15,800 nucleotides of DNA from UBA1425 sp045537495 (GCA_045537495.1 JAZSPN010000012.1:1-15800); one strand, 5' to 3'. Positions 1 to 7,915 are shown, numbered from the stretch's first letter. Notes: generated from the sequence alone by a model not told the origin. A program made the numbers and translations.

Positions 1-82
1 TGATAAGGTGAATGAAGCCCTTTGCCTCTGCAGCCTTACCTTCGATGTCGTAGCCTGTAACTCTCTTAACCGCATCTGCACT
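1..82. repeat. Artefactual duplicate of a fucI segment
   Basis: These 82 bases are identical to 167-248 and in the same orientation. Between the two copies lies only sequencing-adapter sequence (83-166). The pattern insert-adapter-insert is what a rolling-circle DNA nanoball template gives when a short (82-base) insert is read through. I infer that this copy is not part of the chromosome and should be trimmed. Confidence 0.9.
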
Positions 83-166
83 AAGTCGGAGGCCAAGCGG
101 TCTTAGGAGGACAACAATGGGCACCAACTCCTTGGCTCACAGAACGACATGGCTACGATCCGACTT
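83..166. other. MGI/DNBSEQ library adapter with barcode (contaminant)
   Basis: The block has three parts. 83-114 begins AAGTCGGAGGCCAAGCGG and matches the MGI/BGISEQ forward adapter as I remember it, with one mismatch near 109. 115-124 (CAATGGGCAC) has the length and place of the 10-base sample barcode. 125-166 begins CAACTCCTTGGCTCACAG and ends CGATCCGACTT, matching the other adapter arm. The part lengths 32+10+42 fit the known construct exactly. It is synthetic sequence retained in the assembly. Any reading frame crossing it is spurious, including the apparent C-terminus of fucI. Confidence 0.95.
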
Positions 167-1364
167 TGATAAGGTGAATGAAGCCCTTTGCCTCTGCAGC
201 CTTACCTTCGATGTCGTAGCCTGTAACTCTCTTAACCGCATCTGCACTCCAGTGTGTACGGACATCGGCAAACATCTGGGGACGGTTTGTGAGCAGCTTC
301 ATGAACAGCATGCTGATGCCGTTGAGAACGTCATTCTCCGTTGCAAGAACATAGGGCTCTCTTGTGCCGTTCCAGTCAAAGGATGTATTGAGAAGTGCCT
401 CTGCGAAGTCAGCGTTCGGATAGAAATCTGTCCACTGGCGCTGTCCCTGGAAGCCTGCTGCAATGGCGTTGTGTCCGACTGCCTCTTCTTCTCTGCCTTC
501 GGGAAGATTCTTGTTGCCGTTCATGAGATCCTTGATGATGCACATCATCTTGACAACAAATTCCCAATCCTTTTCCTTCTGTTCGTCGCTCTTGCGTACG
601 AATTCGGGGTTCTTGTCGAAGCCTTCGGGGCAGTTCGCCTTTGTCCATGCAAGTGCCTTCTGATATTCATCCTCGTCATAGATATTTTCAGTCATTCTGC
701 GGATGATCTCTACTTCGTCAACAGATTCGACTCTCATGCCGAGATATTCTTCAAGGAAATCGGGATCGATCGATGAGCCTGCGATGCCCATGCAGATTGA
801 TCCGATCTGAAGGTAGCTCTTGCCTCTCATCGTGGCAACGGCAACCGCACTGCGTGCAAAGCGGAGAAGCTTTTCACGAACGTCATCGGGAATGTTTTCG
901 GATTCGTCGGCTTCCTGAACGTCACGACCGTAAATGCCGAATGCGGGAAGACCTTTCTGTGCGTGTGCCGCAAGGACGGAAGCAAGATAGACGGCACCGG
1001 GACGCTCCGTTGCGTTGAAGCCCCATACGCCCTTGATTGTGTTTCTGTCCATATCCATTGTTTCTGAGCCGTAGCACCAGCAGGGAGTAACCGAAAGAGT
1101 GATATCAACGCCCTCTTTCTTGAACTGTGCCGCACATGCCGCCGCCTCGGCAACACGACCGATAGTCGTATCGCTGATAACAACCTTAACGGGCTCGCCG
1201 TTTGAGTAGCGGATATTTTCTTCAAAAAGCTTTTTGGCCGCCTTCGCCATACCCATCGTCTGATCTTCAAGGCTCTCTCTTACTTTGAGCGGACCTCTTC
1301 TTGCGTCAATTATCGGTCTGATTCCGATTACCGGATACTCGCCGACAAATCTGTTTTCTGCCAT
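167..1364 (-). CDS. fucI: L-fucose isomerase FucI, C-terminus missing at contig end
   Basis: FucI interconverts L-fucose and L-fuculose in the cytoplasm, the first committed step of fucose breakdown. About 399 genuine residues are present against roughly 590 in the family, so about 190 C-terminal residues are missing. The N-terminus (IGIRPIIDARRG, about residues 13-24), TPCWCYGSE (93-101) and GFQGQRQWTD (304-313) align closely with E. coli FucI from memory. Metal ligands Glu343 (in ATENDVLNG) and Asp367 (in ADVRTHW) are present; the histidine ligand near residue 528 in E. coli lies in the lost part. I chose ATG 1364 because AAAGGA lies 9 bases before it; the upstream in-frame ATG at 1382 would put that site inside the gene. 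The apparent end (KVGS then stop, at 153) is adapter sequence. It is last in the fuc cluster, 27 bases after the kinase. Confidence 0.93.
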
Positions 1365-1391
1365 GGTAATACATCCTTTCATATATAAACT

Positions 1392-2873
1392 TTAATTTGT
1401 TACCTTTAAATATTTTTCAAAAGCTTCGTTCCAAAGATCCGTTTCCGCCGGAAGGTATTCGCATACCGTTTCGCTGTCGGAAATTATCTTTCTCGCCTCG
1501 GCAATATCTCCGACAACGCCCGAAGCAATGAGCTGTACCGCAATATTTCCGAGAACGGTAGCTTCAATGGGGCCCGCCTTCACGGGACAGTTGCAGGCGT
1601 TCGCCGTAAGACGGCAGAGAAGCGTATCTTTGGTTCCGCCTCCGATAACATGAATAAAGCTGTAATTCTTGCCCGTACATTCAGATATTTTCTTAAACGT
1701 CTGTCTGTATTTCATTGCAAGGCTTTCGTAAATACAACGCATTATCTCGCCGACCGTCCGAGGAACATACTGCCCCGTTCTTTCGCAATATTCACGAACA
1801 CGCTGCGGAATGTTTCCTCTCGGCACGAACTCAGGTGCGTCGGGATCAATAAAGCATTTGAACGGCTCTGCTTCCAGTGCAAGCTTCTCCAGCTCCGCAT
1901 AGCTGTACTGCTCTCCTTCTCTGCTCCACTGACGTCTGCTTTCCTGAATAAGCCAAAGGCCTATGATATTCTTTAAAAATCCCGTTACAAATCCGAAGCC
2001 GCCTTCGTTTGTAACGTTCATTTCAAGGGATTTTTCGTTGACAATGGGCTCGTCAAGCTCCGTTCCGAAAAGTGACCACGTTCCGCTGCTTATAAAAGCA
2101 AAGTCCTTTTCGCCGCTCGGTACCGCACTGATCGCCGACTGCGTATCGTGACCGCACACCGAAATTACGGGAACACTCTCGACTCCGCACTCCTCACAGA
2201 TATCCTTGCCAAGCATACCCGTTACGGTACCCGACGGAACAATCTCTCCGAGAATATCGGAAGGAATTCCGAGTCTTTCGAGAAGATCCTTGTCCCAGCT
2301 CTTCGTTTCAATATCGATAAGCTGTGATGTCGTCGCAATGGAATATTCCGTTGTTTTGACTCCTGTAAGCATATACGCAAACAGATCGGGCATAAAGAGC
2401 AGTCTGTCTGCTTTTTCGAGAATGTGCGGACGGTATTTTTTAAGTGACAGAAGCTGAAATACCGTGTTCAGCTCCATAAACTGAATACCCGTCTTTTTGT
2501 AAAATTCCTCTTTCGGAATAACCTTGAAGGCTTCCTCAATCATACCCTTTGTGCGGAGATCTCTGTAATGTATCGGATTCTCGAGAAGGCATCCGAATTC
2601 ATCAAGCAATCCGAAATCGACACCCCACGTGTCTATTCCGATACAGTCGAAACCGCCTGCCTCTTTCGCCTTGAGAATACCCTGCTTGATCTCGTAGAAA
2701 AGACGGAGTACATCCCAGTAGGTTGTTCCGTGAACATCGACGGGATCGTTTGAAAATCGGTGTACTTCATTCAGCGTTATTTTTCCGTCGCTGTATTCAC
2801 CGATAATTGCACGTCCGCTCGATGCGCCGAAATCGAATGCTAATGCACGTAAACTCTTTTTCAAAAGGACCAT
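1392..2873 (-). CDS. FGGY-family sugar kinase, rhamnulokinase-like, probably L-fuculokinase
   Basis: The product phosphorylates a ketose with ATP. It has the two-domain FGGY fold: N-terminal phosphate loop DFGASSGR (residues 14-21), substrate region GIDTWGVDFG (79-88), likely catalytic Asp243 in GHDTQSA, second phosphate motif SSGTWS (262-267) and adenosine-site GGGTKD (411-416). Length (493 residues) is normal. By sequence it is most like rhamnulokinases (RhaB). Its place between fucU and fucI argues that the substrate is L-fuculose, so I give no symbol. The start is uncertain: ATG 2873 is only 2 bases after GGAGG, while an in-frame TTG at 2864 has 11-base spacing and gives the usual MKKSLRALAFDFG start. 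It is 9 bases downstream of fucU, so co-transcription is very likely. Confidence 0.88.
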   Translation of the reverse strand: MVLLKKSLRALAFDFGASSGRAIIGEYSDGKITLNEVHRFSNDPVDVHGTTYWDVLRLFYEIKQGILKAKEAGGFDCIGIDTWGVDFGLLDEFGCLLENPIHYRDLRTKGMIEEAFKVIPKEEFYKKTGIQFMELNTVFQLLSLKKYRPHILEKADRLLFMPDLFAYMLTGVKTTEYSIATTSQLIDIETKSWDKDLLERLGIPSDILGEIVPSGTVTGMLGKDICEECGVESVPVISVCGHDTQSAISAVPSGEKDFAFISSGTWSLFGTELDEPIVNEKSLEMNVTNEGGFGFVTGFLKNIIGLWLIQESRRQWSREGEQYSYAELEKLALEAEPFKCFIDPDAPEFVPRGNIPQRVREYCERTGQYVPRTVGEIMRCIYESLAMKYRQTFKKISECTGKNYSFIHVIGGGTKDTLLCRLTANACNCPVKAGPIEATVLGNIAVQLIASGVVGDIAEARKIISDSETVCEYLPAETDLWNEAFEKYLKVTN

Positions 2874-2882
2874 ATCCTCCTT

Positions 2883-3308
2883 TTAGTTGATAACTACACC
2901 TTTTTTAAGAATGATGTTTGCATAAATTGCCGTTTCACCCGTAGCAACAACGGCATACGCCTTCCTTGCTCTGTCGTAAAAATCAAAACGTTCCTCGAGT
3001 GCGAATTTCTTTTCGCCCTCGTTCTTCTTTACGATTTTTTCATACTCTGCCCAGATTTCGGGACGGTTCTGCTCGTCGCCGTTGTCCATAAGTGCAACGG
3101 GAGCTTCAACGTATGTGTCGAGAGGCATAAGTGCAAGTATTGCATCAAGGATTTCGGGAACACCGTGACCGTCGGCACGGACAAGTCTTTGTGCTACCGA
3201 AGCTGCCGGAAAGTTTCCGTCGCCGATAACAATCTCGTCGCCGTGTCCCATTTCCATAAGAATTTTAAGAAGCTCGGGAGAAATAACGGGAGAAATATTT
3301 TTAAGCAT
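2883..3308 (-). CDS. fucU: L-fucose mutarotase FucU
   Basis: FucU (RbsD/FucU family) speeds exchange between the alpha and beta anomers of L-fucose so that the isomerase receives the usable form. The 141 residues match the family length (about 140). LKxISPxISPELLKxLxEMGHGDEI at the start, His22 and Asp30 (both at the same positions as in E. coli FucU from memory), and the C-terminal block TGETAIYANIILKKG are all present. The start ATG is preceded by AAGGAAGGCAGG. It lies 18 bases after the PAP2 gene and 9 bases before the kinase. With fucI it fixes the cluster as fucose rather than rhamnose catabolism, because RhaM, the rhamnose mutarotase, is an unrelated family. The aldolase and transporter are not in the window. 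Confidence 0.95.
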   Translation of the reverse strand: MLKNISPVISPELLKILMEMGHGDEIVIGDGNFPAASVAQRLVRADGHGVPEILDAILALMPLDTYVEAPVALMDNGDEQNRPEIWAEYEKIVKKNEGEKKFALEERFDFYDRARKAYAVVATGETAIYANIILKKGVVIN

Positions 3309-3326
3309 AATAAAGCCTGCCTTCCT

Positions 3327-3923
3327 TTATCTGAAAATTTTAAGCTTTGTTTTTTCGTTGATAAGCTTGATAACGTAATGACATATGAGCATTGCAATAA
3401 GTCCGTAAATAATTCCGAAAAGCGCACCGAAAAGAACGTCTGTGCAGTAATGAACGTGTACATAAATTCTTGTAAAGCCCATAAGTGCCGCAAAAATGAA
3501 TCCGGGAATGATTACGCCCGGCTTCTTGCTGTAAATGAGTGCCGTTGCCGCCGCAAATGCAGAAGATGTATGTCCCGAGGGGAACGAAAAGCTTGACGGT
3601 CTTTTTACAAGCTCGGGGAAAACGAACCAACTCTGCCACTCTTCAAGATTGAACGGCCTTGTTCTTGCGAAAAGATTCTTGAGAACGATATTGTTGCAAA
3701 TGAGCATACAGATGAGTGCTCCGCCCATTACAACACCGACCTTGCGAGTCTTTTTGAAAAGCATGAGAATAATCGCAAGAGCTATCCAGATGATGCCGTC
3801 ATCGCCGAGATGTGTGATGAAAGTCATGATGGGGCTGATAACGGAACTGATGCCGTAATTAAAAATCTGTCCCACCCATTCAAATACCGCCTTGTCAAAC
3901 GGAAGAAATACCGAAAAATCCAT
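3327..3923 (-). CDS. PAP2-superfamily membrane phosphatase
   Basis: This is a 198-residue integral membrane protein with all three type-2 phosphatidic acid phosphatase motifs: KNLFARTRP (82-90, the KX6RP motif), FPSGH (114-118) and TRIYVHVHYCTD (151-162, the SRX5HX3D motif with T for S). Five to six hydrophobic segments are visible. Family members remove phosphate from lipid phosphates such as undecaprenyl pyrophosphate, phosphatidic acid or PG-phosphate on the outer face of the membrane; the substrate cannot be told from sequence. I chose ATG 3923 because AAAGGGG lies 6 bases upstream; the longer frame from 3998 starts only a few bases past the predicted transcription start and lacks such a site. 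It is the first gene of the unit leading into fucU, but a role in fucose use is not evident and the pairing may be incidental. Confidence 0.88.
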   Translation of the reverse strand: MDFSVFLPFDKAVFEWVGQIFNYGISSVISPIMTFITHLGDDGIIWIALAIILMLFKKTRKVGVVMGGALICMLICNNIVLKNLFARTRPFNLEEWQSWFVFPELVKRPSSFSFPSGHTSSAFAAATALIYSKKPGVIIPGFIFAALMGFTRIYVHVHYCTDVLFGALFGIIYGLIAMLICHYVIKLINEKTKLKIFR

Positions 3924-4010
3924 AAATATCCCCTTTACTGAAAAAATTAAATGCTTCGTTTTTCGGGCAATTCTGTAAAATCCTCCAAAAAACAGCAAAT
4001 ATACATTGTT

Positions 4011-4038
4011 ATTGTACCATATTTTATAAAAAATGCAA
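4011..4038 (-). promoter_or_regulatory. Sigma-A-type promoter for PAP2-fuc operon
   Basis: Read on the minus strand, TTGCAT (4033-4038) and TACAAT (4011-4016) are 16 bases apart. The -35 begins 2 bases after the sirtuin stop codon. The predicted leader to the PAP2 start is about 80 bases. No terminator is visible between the sirtuin gene and this promoter, so read-through from upstream is also possible. I saw no clear operator for a fucose regulator. Confidence 0.6.
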
Positions 4039-4040
4039 CA

Positions 4041-4763
4041 TTAATATACAATTTGTGACATTATTTCTCCTGCATTACCCCTTATAATAAGGCTTGCTTC
4101 TCCGTCTGCCACCGTTTCGCCTTTGTTTATAAGCACAAGCTCTTTGCCTCTGAAATAATTTATAAATCCCGATGCGGGATAGACCGTAAGACTCGTTCCC
4201 ATGACAATAAGACAGTCCGCTTTCGATATTGCCTTGACTGCCCCTTTTATCACGTCACCGTCAAGCGGTTCCTCGTACAGCACGACATCGGGCTTCACCG
4301 TACCCTTGCACGGACAGGTCGGCACAACTTCACTGTTTTTCACAAATTCCGCATCAAACTTCCTTCCGCATCGCGTACACGTGTTTCGGTGTACACTTCC
4401 GTGAAGCTCGTAAACATTTTTGCAGCCTGCATCGAAGTACAGTCCGTCAATATTCTGCGTTACAACCGCCGTCAGCTTTCCGATTCTTTCAAGCTCCGCC
4501 GCTTTTATATGCGACGGATTCGGCTTCGCATCGAGATACATCATTCTGCTTTTGTAAAATTCAAAAAACGCCTCGGTGTTTTCTTCGAAAAACGTATGGC
4601 TCAAAATTGTTTCGGGCGGAATATCTTCCGTATTTTTGCTGTAAAGTCCGCCTGCACTTCTGTAATCGGGTATTCCGCTTTCCGTCGAAACACCCGCTCC
4701 GCTGAAAATAACTATTCTCTTGCTTTTTGCTATGATTTCATTGAGTTTCTTTATATCGTCCAT
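4041..4763 (-). CDS. NAD-dependent protein deacylase (sirtuin, Sir2/CobB family)
   Basis: Sirtuins remove acyl groups from lysines using NAD+, giving nicotinamide and O-acyl-ADP-ribose. The 240-residue protein carries the Rossmann NAD motif GAGVSTESGIPDYR (22-35), TQNID (102-106), catalytic His121 in ELHGS, a four-cysteine zinc site (Cys129, 132, 150, 152; CxxC and CxC) and GTSLTVYPA (189-197). Length is typical of bacterial class U/III enzymes. The start ATG (4761-4763) shares its A with the TGA stop of the upstream nucleotidase (TGATG), so translation is probably coupled; only a weak GGGAAAG precedes it. The longer in-frame start at 4811 would lie inside the upstream gene. The two Cys of the second zinc pair are only one residue apart (CPC), tighter than CxxC but known in bacterial members. 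Confidence 0.93.
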   Translation of the reverse strand: MDDIKKLNEIIAKSKRIVIFSGAGVSTESGIPDYRSAGGLYSKNTEDIPPETILSHTFFEENTEAFFEFYKSRMMYLDAKPNPSHIKAAELERIGKLTAVVTQNIDGLYFDAGCKNVYELHGSVHRNTCTRCGRKFDAEFVKNSEVVPTCPCKGTVKPDVVLYEEPLDGDVIKGAVKAISKADCLIVMGTSLTVYPASGFINYFRGKELVLINKGETVADGEASLIIRGNAGEIMSQIVY

Positions 4764-5446
4764 CACTTTCCCAACAGCATCCTTTCCGCTTCCTCGAAGC
4801 TTTTTACGCAAAAGTCGGCTTCCTTCGTACAGGGCGCCCCGTTCGGGTTATACCAGCAAGTCACGAATCCGTACGCCTTTCCTCCGCGTATATCGGCGCT
4901 CAGAGAGTCGCCCACCACCACGGTCTTTCTTTTATCCTTTTCTTCGATTTTGCCGTATACATGGTCAAAATATCCCTTTGACGGCTTCGCTTCTCCTATC
5001 TCCTCGGATATAAACACCCCGTCGAAGAATTCCGAAAGTCCGCTTGTTGCAAAACGTTTTTTCTGCACAAATCCGATGCCGTTTGTAATTATGTAGAGAT
5101 GCAAGCCTTCTTCGTGCAGTTTTTTGCAAAGATCATACGCTCCCGGCAGAAGATATCCGTATTTCGAAAGATTTCCGAGATACTTCATATTGAATTCTTT
5201 ACCGTCAAGATTTATTTTGTATTTCTCAAAAAGCAGAGTAAATCTCTTATCGGTAATTTCATTCTTCTTTATCTCACCCCTGTTGAAGCTTTCCCAGAGG
5301 CTGTCGTTTATCTTCGTATAGCTTTTCAAAAACTCCTCATCCGTCGGAAGGGAGTTTTCTTCGAAAGTTTCAATCAGTGCGGAATGTTCCGATTTTCTGA
5401 AATCCATCAGCGTTTCATCCGCATCAAAAAGTACCGTCGTATACAT
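4763..5446 (-). CDS. HAD-family 5'-nucleotidase, YjjG-type
   Basis: This 227-residue cytoplasmic hydrolase belongs to the haloacid dehalogenase superfamily, subfamily I. Motif I is FDADETL (nucleophile Asp8, general acid Asp10), motif II TNG (121-123), motif III Lys154 in EAKPSK, and motif IV GDSLSADIRGG (179-189). A helical cap lies between residues 15 and 95. DADETL, the LPGA turn and VISEE/FISEEIGEAKP resemble E. coli YjjG, a nucleotidase that removes non-canonical pyrimidine nucleotides; that activity is inferred from family likeness. The start ATG 5446 has GGTGA 7 bases upstream. It is followed directly by the sirtuin gene with a one-base overlap, and has its own promoter. A general phosphatase acting on another small phosphate is the main alternative. 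Confidence 0.85.
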   Translation of the reverse strand: MYTTVLFDADETLMDFRKSEHSALIETFEENSLPTDEEFLKSYTKINDSLWESFNRGEIKKNEITDKRFTLLFEKYKINLDGKEFNMKYLGNLSKYGYLLPGAYDLCKKLHEEGLHLYIITNGIGFVQKKRFATSGLSEFFDGVFISEEIGEAKPSKGYFDHVYGKIEEKDKRKTVVVGDSLSADIRGGKAYGFVTCWYNPNGAPCTKEADFCVKSFEEAERMLLGK

Positions 5447-5464
5447 ATGCTCATCACCCGTTCA

Positions 5465-5493
5465 ATCATACCATATCTTTCAAGCAATTGCAA
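5465..5493 (-). promoter_or_regulatory. Sigma-A-type promoter for nucleotidase-sirtuin pair
   Basis: On the minus strand TTGCAA (5488-5493) and TATGAT (5465-5470) are separated by 17 bases. The -35 abuts the stop codon of spoIIE. The predicted transcript starts near 5458, only about a dozen bases before the ATG, leaving room for just the GGTGA ribosome site. No terminator hairpin follows spoIIE, so spoIIE transcripts may also run into this pair. Confidence 0.6.
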
Positions 5494-7743
5494 TTAAAAC
5501 ACTATCGCCAGCACCGTTGAATCGTCACTTTTCTGCCCCGATGCTTTCAGAACTCTTTCTGCAAGAGACTGTGCACTTCCTCCTTTGAACTCGGAAAGAA
5601 TTTTCATTATATGTCCGTCTTTCAAAGAACACGCACCGTCGGAAACCATGATCACGGCATCTCCGCTTGACAGTACGGTTTTTCTTCCGACAAAAGAAAC
5701 ATCCTCCAGTATTCCTATCGGAAGCGACGGCTCTTCTATTCTCGATACTCTTCCGTTTCTGAGTATATATGACGGTGCCGCACCTGCTTTCAGAAAAACG
5801 GTTTCTCCGCTGTAAAGATCCACGCACATAACGTCAAGTGTCGATACCGATTCCGTATCCTCTCTTTTAAGAAGTGCTGTATTGACGGTTTTCAATGCAC
5901 ATTTAAAGCTCATTCCCGCACGCACGAGAGATGCGAAAATTTCCGCTGTCGCTTCGGACTCAGCCTCGGCACTCTCTCCCGTACCCATTCCGTCGGATAA
6001 GATGAAATACTGTTTTCCTTCTTCTTCAAACGCTATAAAAAAGTCACCGCATACCCCCGAAGCATCCGCGGCATACTGCACCGTCCCCGTGCGAAGCCTC
6101 AATAACGGTGTCTGTGTAAAGGTCAGCAAAACCGCATCGTGCTCCTTCACCGCAGACGGAATACAAAATCTGTATCCGCACGCTTTCGACACTTCTTGTG
6201 TCAGCTGTGTTATGTTAATGCTTTCATCAAAAGTTTTTACTCTGACACAAAGGATAACTTTTCCGCTTTCCCGTCTGCACACCGCATCTTCCGTTTCCGA
6301 TCCGAATTTCCCGAAAACCGCTTCGGCTCTTACCGCAACTTCACCGAGATTTTTTTCGGGAACCGACAGCGTCTTTGCAAAATCGGAAAGTATCAGCGAG
6401 GCATCGGAAAATCTGTCATCTTTTTTCTTCACATCACTTTTAAGAAAATACTCCGTATAAGCTTGTATGAATGCCGCAGAAAGCATATTTTTTCTTATAC
6501 ATTTTTCGAAAAGATCTGTCGGGAGTTCGTCGGGTGTTACCGTACCGTTTTTTTCGACAAATGAAACGGTTTCTTTGAACAGTCTGTCCGTTTCTTTAAG
6601 TTCACTTCCCCAGCACGAATTATTCATTCCGCAATCGGCACATACGGTATCCCTTACATGCGCAACCGCCTTTGTTGCGGATTTCTGTGAAAAACCCGAT
6701 TCTCTGTTCCGACTCTTCTCTATTTTCGGTGATATTTCGGATACTGCACGTGCAGCTTCCCCGAGTTTTCTGCTTCGTCTTTGTGCCGATGATTCCGTAA
6801 TTGCCGGCTTACATCCGAAGCGTTTTCTCAGACTTTTCAGAACCTTTTTCGGTATACAGCAAAACAGTACTGCCGATATCACCGCTTCAATGAATACGGC
6901 ACCGCTCTGTGCCGTCCCCGATATCACCGCAAACATACCCGATGTCAGAATGTATGAAAGTGCCGCAAATATATATCCTCTTTTCATAAAAAAGCCTGCC
7001 GTAAGTCCGCACAGTGACACACAGCAAGCAAGCCCCGGCACACCGTTTGATACTTCAAGTGCCGCACCGCACAGTATTCCTGCCGCGCACGCTGCCGTTT
7101 CACCGAAAACATACGATATCATCAAAACCGCAAACAAAACGATTATTCTTGACGGCACAAAGACAAAAAAAGAAAAACGCGATAAAGCCATTACCCCCAC
7201 GCAAAGAGGGATTATCAGACCGACAATTTCCGACTGTTCGAAAAACCGTCTGTTTTTTGCCGTCCTTATAACGGAAAGACTCCTTGCATAAAAAAATGCG
7301 GCACCGCCTGCCAGTATTCCGTCACACAGGAACAAAAGAAATCCCGCAAAATAAAATCCGCTCGAAAAAAGTATTGCAAAACCTGCACAGACACAGCAGA
7401 ACAACGCGGATAAAAAAGATGCCTTTTCAAATTCACGTCCCGAAAAAACAGTCCGTACAGATCCGTTTATAATGCCTGCCGTCAGTATGCACGCACCTCC
7501 CGCTATCCCCGTCAGCATACTGTCGGAAAAAACCATTGCTCCCGCTGTACCGCCAATGATTGCGGAGAATATGTATTTTTTTGAAGTCGCTGCCGCAAAT
7601 GCCACCGAAAACGACGGCAGACACTCGAACAGTCTTGTCGATGACAGCATAAATGACGCAAAACAGCAAACCAGCTGTTTCAATGCAAAAAACAATATGC
7701 CGATACCCGTTTCAGTCTGTGATTTTTTACTCAGTTTCTCCAA
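5494..7743 (-). CDS. spoIIE: Stage II sporulation protein E (SpoIIE), PP2C-type phosphatase
   Basis: SpoIIE sits at the asymmetric division septum and dephosphorylates SpoIIAA, releasing sigma-F in the forespore. The 749 residues show the family layout. About ten hydrophobic segments span residues 12-300, followed by a regulatory region of about 300-550 with a cysteine cluster CADCGMNNSCW (368-378). The C-terminal PP2C domain runs from about 555, with metal-binding DGMGTG (584-589), STLDV (634-638), GAAPS (654-658), VSDGA (700-704) and DDS (740-742). Length is slightly below B. subtilis SpoIIE (827). The start is a TTG at 7743 with AAGGAG 8 bases upstream; no better ATG is nearby. It marks the organism as endospore-forming or descended from one. 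It is divergent from rlmB and carries a promoter of the Spo0A-activated type. Confidence 0.96.
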   Translation of the reverse strand: MEKLSKKSQTETGIGILFFALKQLVCCFASFMLSSTRLFECLPSFSVAFAAATSKKYIFSAIIGGTAGAMVFSDSMLTGIAGGACILTAGIINGSVRTVFSGREFEKASFLSALFCCVCAGFAILFSSGFYFAGFLLFLCDGILAGGAAFFYARSLSVIRTAKNRRFFEQSEIVGLIIPLCVGVMALSRFSFFVFVPSRIIVLFAVLMISYVFGETAACAAGILCGAALEVSNGVPGLACCVSLCGLTAGFFMKRGYIFAALSYILTSGMFAVISGTAQSGAVFIEAVISAVLFCCIPKKVLKSLRKRFGCKPAITESSAQRRSRKLGEAARAVSEISPKIEKSRNRESGFSQKSATKAVAHVRDTVCADCGMNNSCWGSELKETDRLFKETVSFVEKNGTVTPDELPTDLFEKCIRKNMLSAAFIQAYTEYFLKSDVKKKDDRFSDASLILSDFAKTLSVPEKNLGEVAVRAEAVFGKFGSETEDAVCRRESGKVILCVRVKTFDESINITQLTQEVSKACGYRFCIPSAVKEHDAVLLTFTQTPLLRLRTGTVQYAADASGVCGDFFIAFEEEGKQYFILSDGMGTGESAEAESEATAEIFASLVRAGMSFKCALKTVNTALLKREDTESVSTLDVMCVDLYSGETVFLKAGAAPSYILRNGRVSRIEEPSLPIGILEDVSFVGRKTVLSSGDAVIMVSDGACSLKDGHIMKILSEFKGGSAQSLAERVLKASGQKSDDSTVLAIVF

Positions 7744-7760
7744 GACGAACTCTCCTTATA

Positions 7761-7776
7761 CTTTATTAGAATAAAG
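7761..7776. repeat. Perfect palindrome at predicted spoIIE transcription start
   Basis: CTTTATT-AG-AATAAAG is a perfect 7-base inverted repeat with a 2-base centre. It overlaps the end of the predicted spoIIE -10 and the likely start site, and lies just before the ribosome binding site. It could be an operator or a weak RNA hairpin in the leader; the sequence alone does not decide. Confidence 0.5.
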
Positions 7777-7808
7777 TTTACACTTCGCGGAGAACGGTTT
7801 TTGTCAAT
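7775..7808 (-). promoter_or_regulatory. spoIIE promoter, 22-bp spacer with Spo0A-box-like -35
   Basis: On the minus strand a consensus TTGACA (7803-7808) and TAAACT (7775-7780) are separated by 22 bases, too far for ordinary sigma-A promoters. In B. subtilis spoIIE and spoIIG have 21-22 bp spacers and need Spo0A~P, which binds 0A boxes (TGTCGAA) at the -35. Here the opposite strand over the -35 reads TTTGTCAAT, one mismatch in the core box. A partial box (TTCG core, near 7784-7787) lies within the spacer. The Spo0A control is inference from this layout. Confidence 0.55.
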
Positions 7809-7915
7809 TTTTTACATCTGCAATGTGTTTTTTTATGACGAAAAAAGAAAATCTAATCAGTTAAAAAATTTTTTTAATAAAATTATAATTTTTTATGTAA
7901 ATTCCTATTAAAATA

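Noticed and set aside
117..776. 219-codon plus-strand open frame at the left end
   Set aside because: It starts inside the sequencing adapter and then runs antisense to fucI; it resembles no protein and is a shadow frame.
7835..7864. Nine-codon ORF in the spoIIE/rlmB gap
   Set aside because: No ribosome binding site, and it lies upstream of the rlmB -10 in AT-rich sequence; chance frame.
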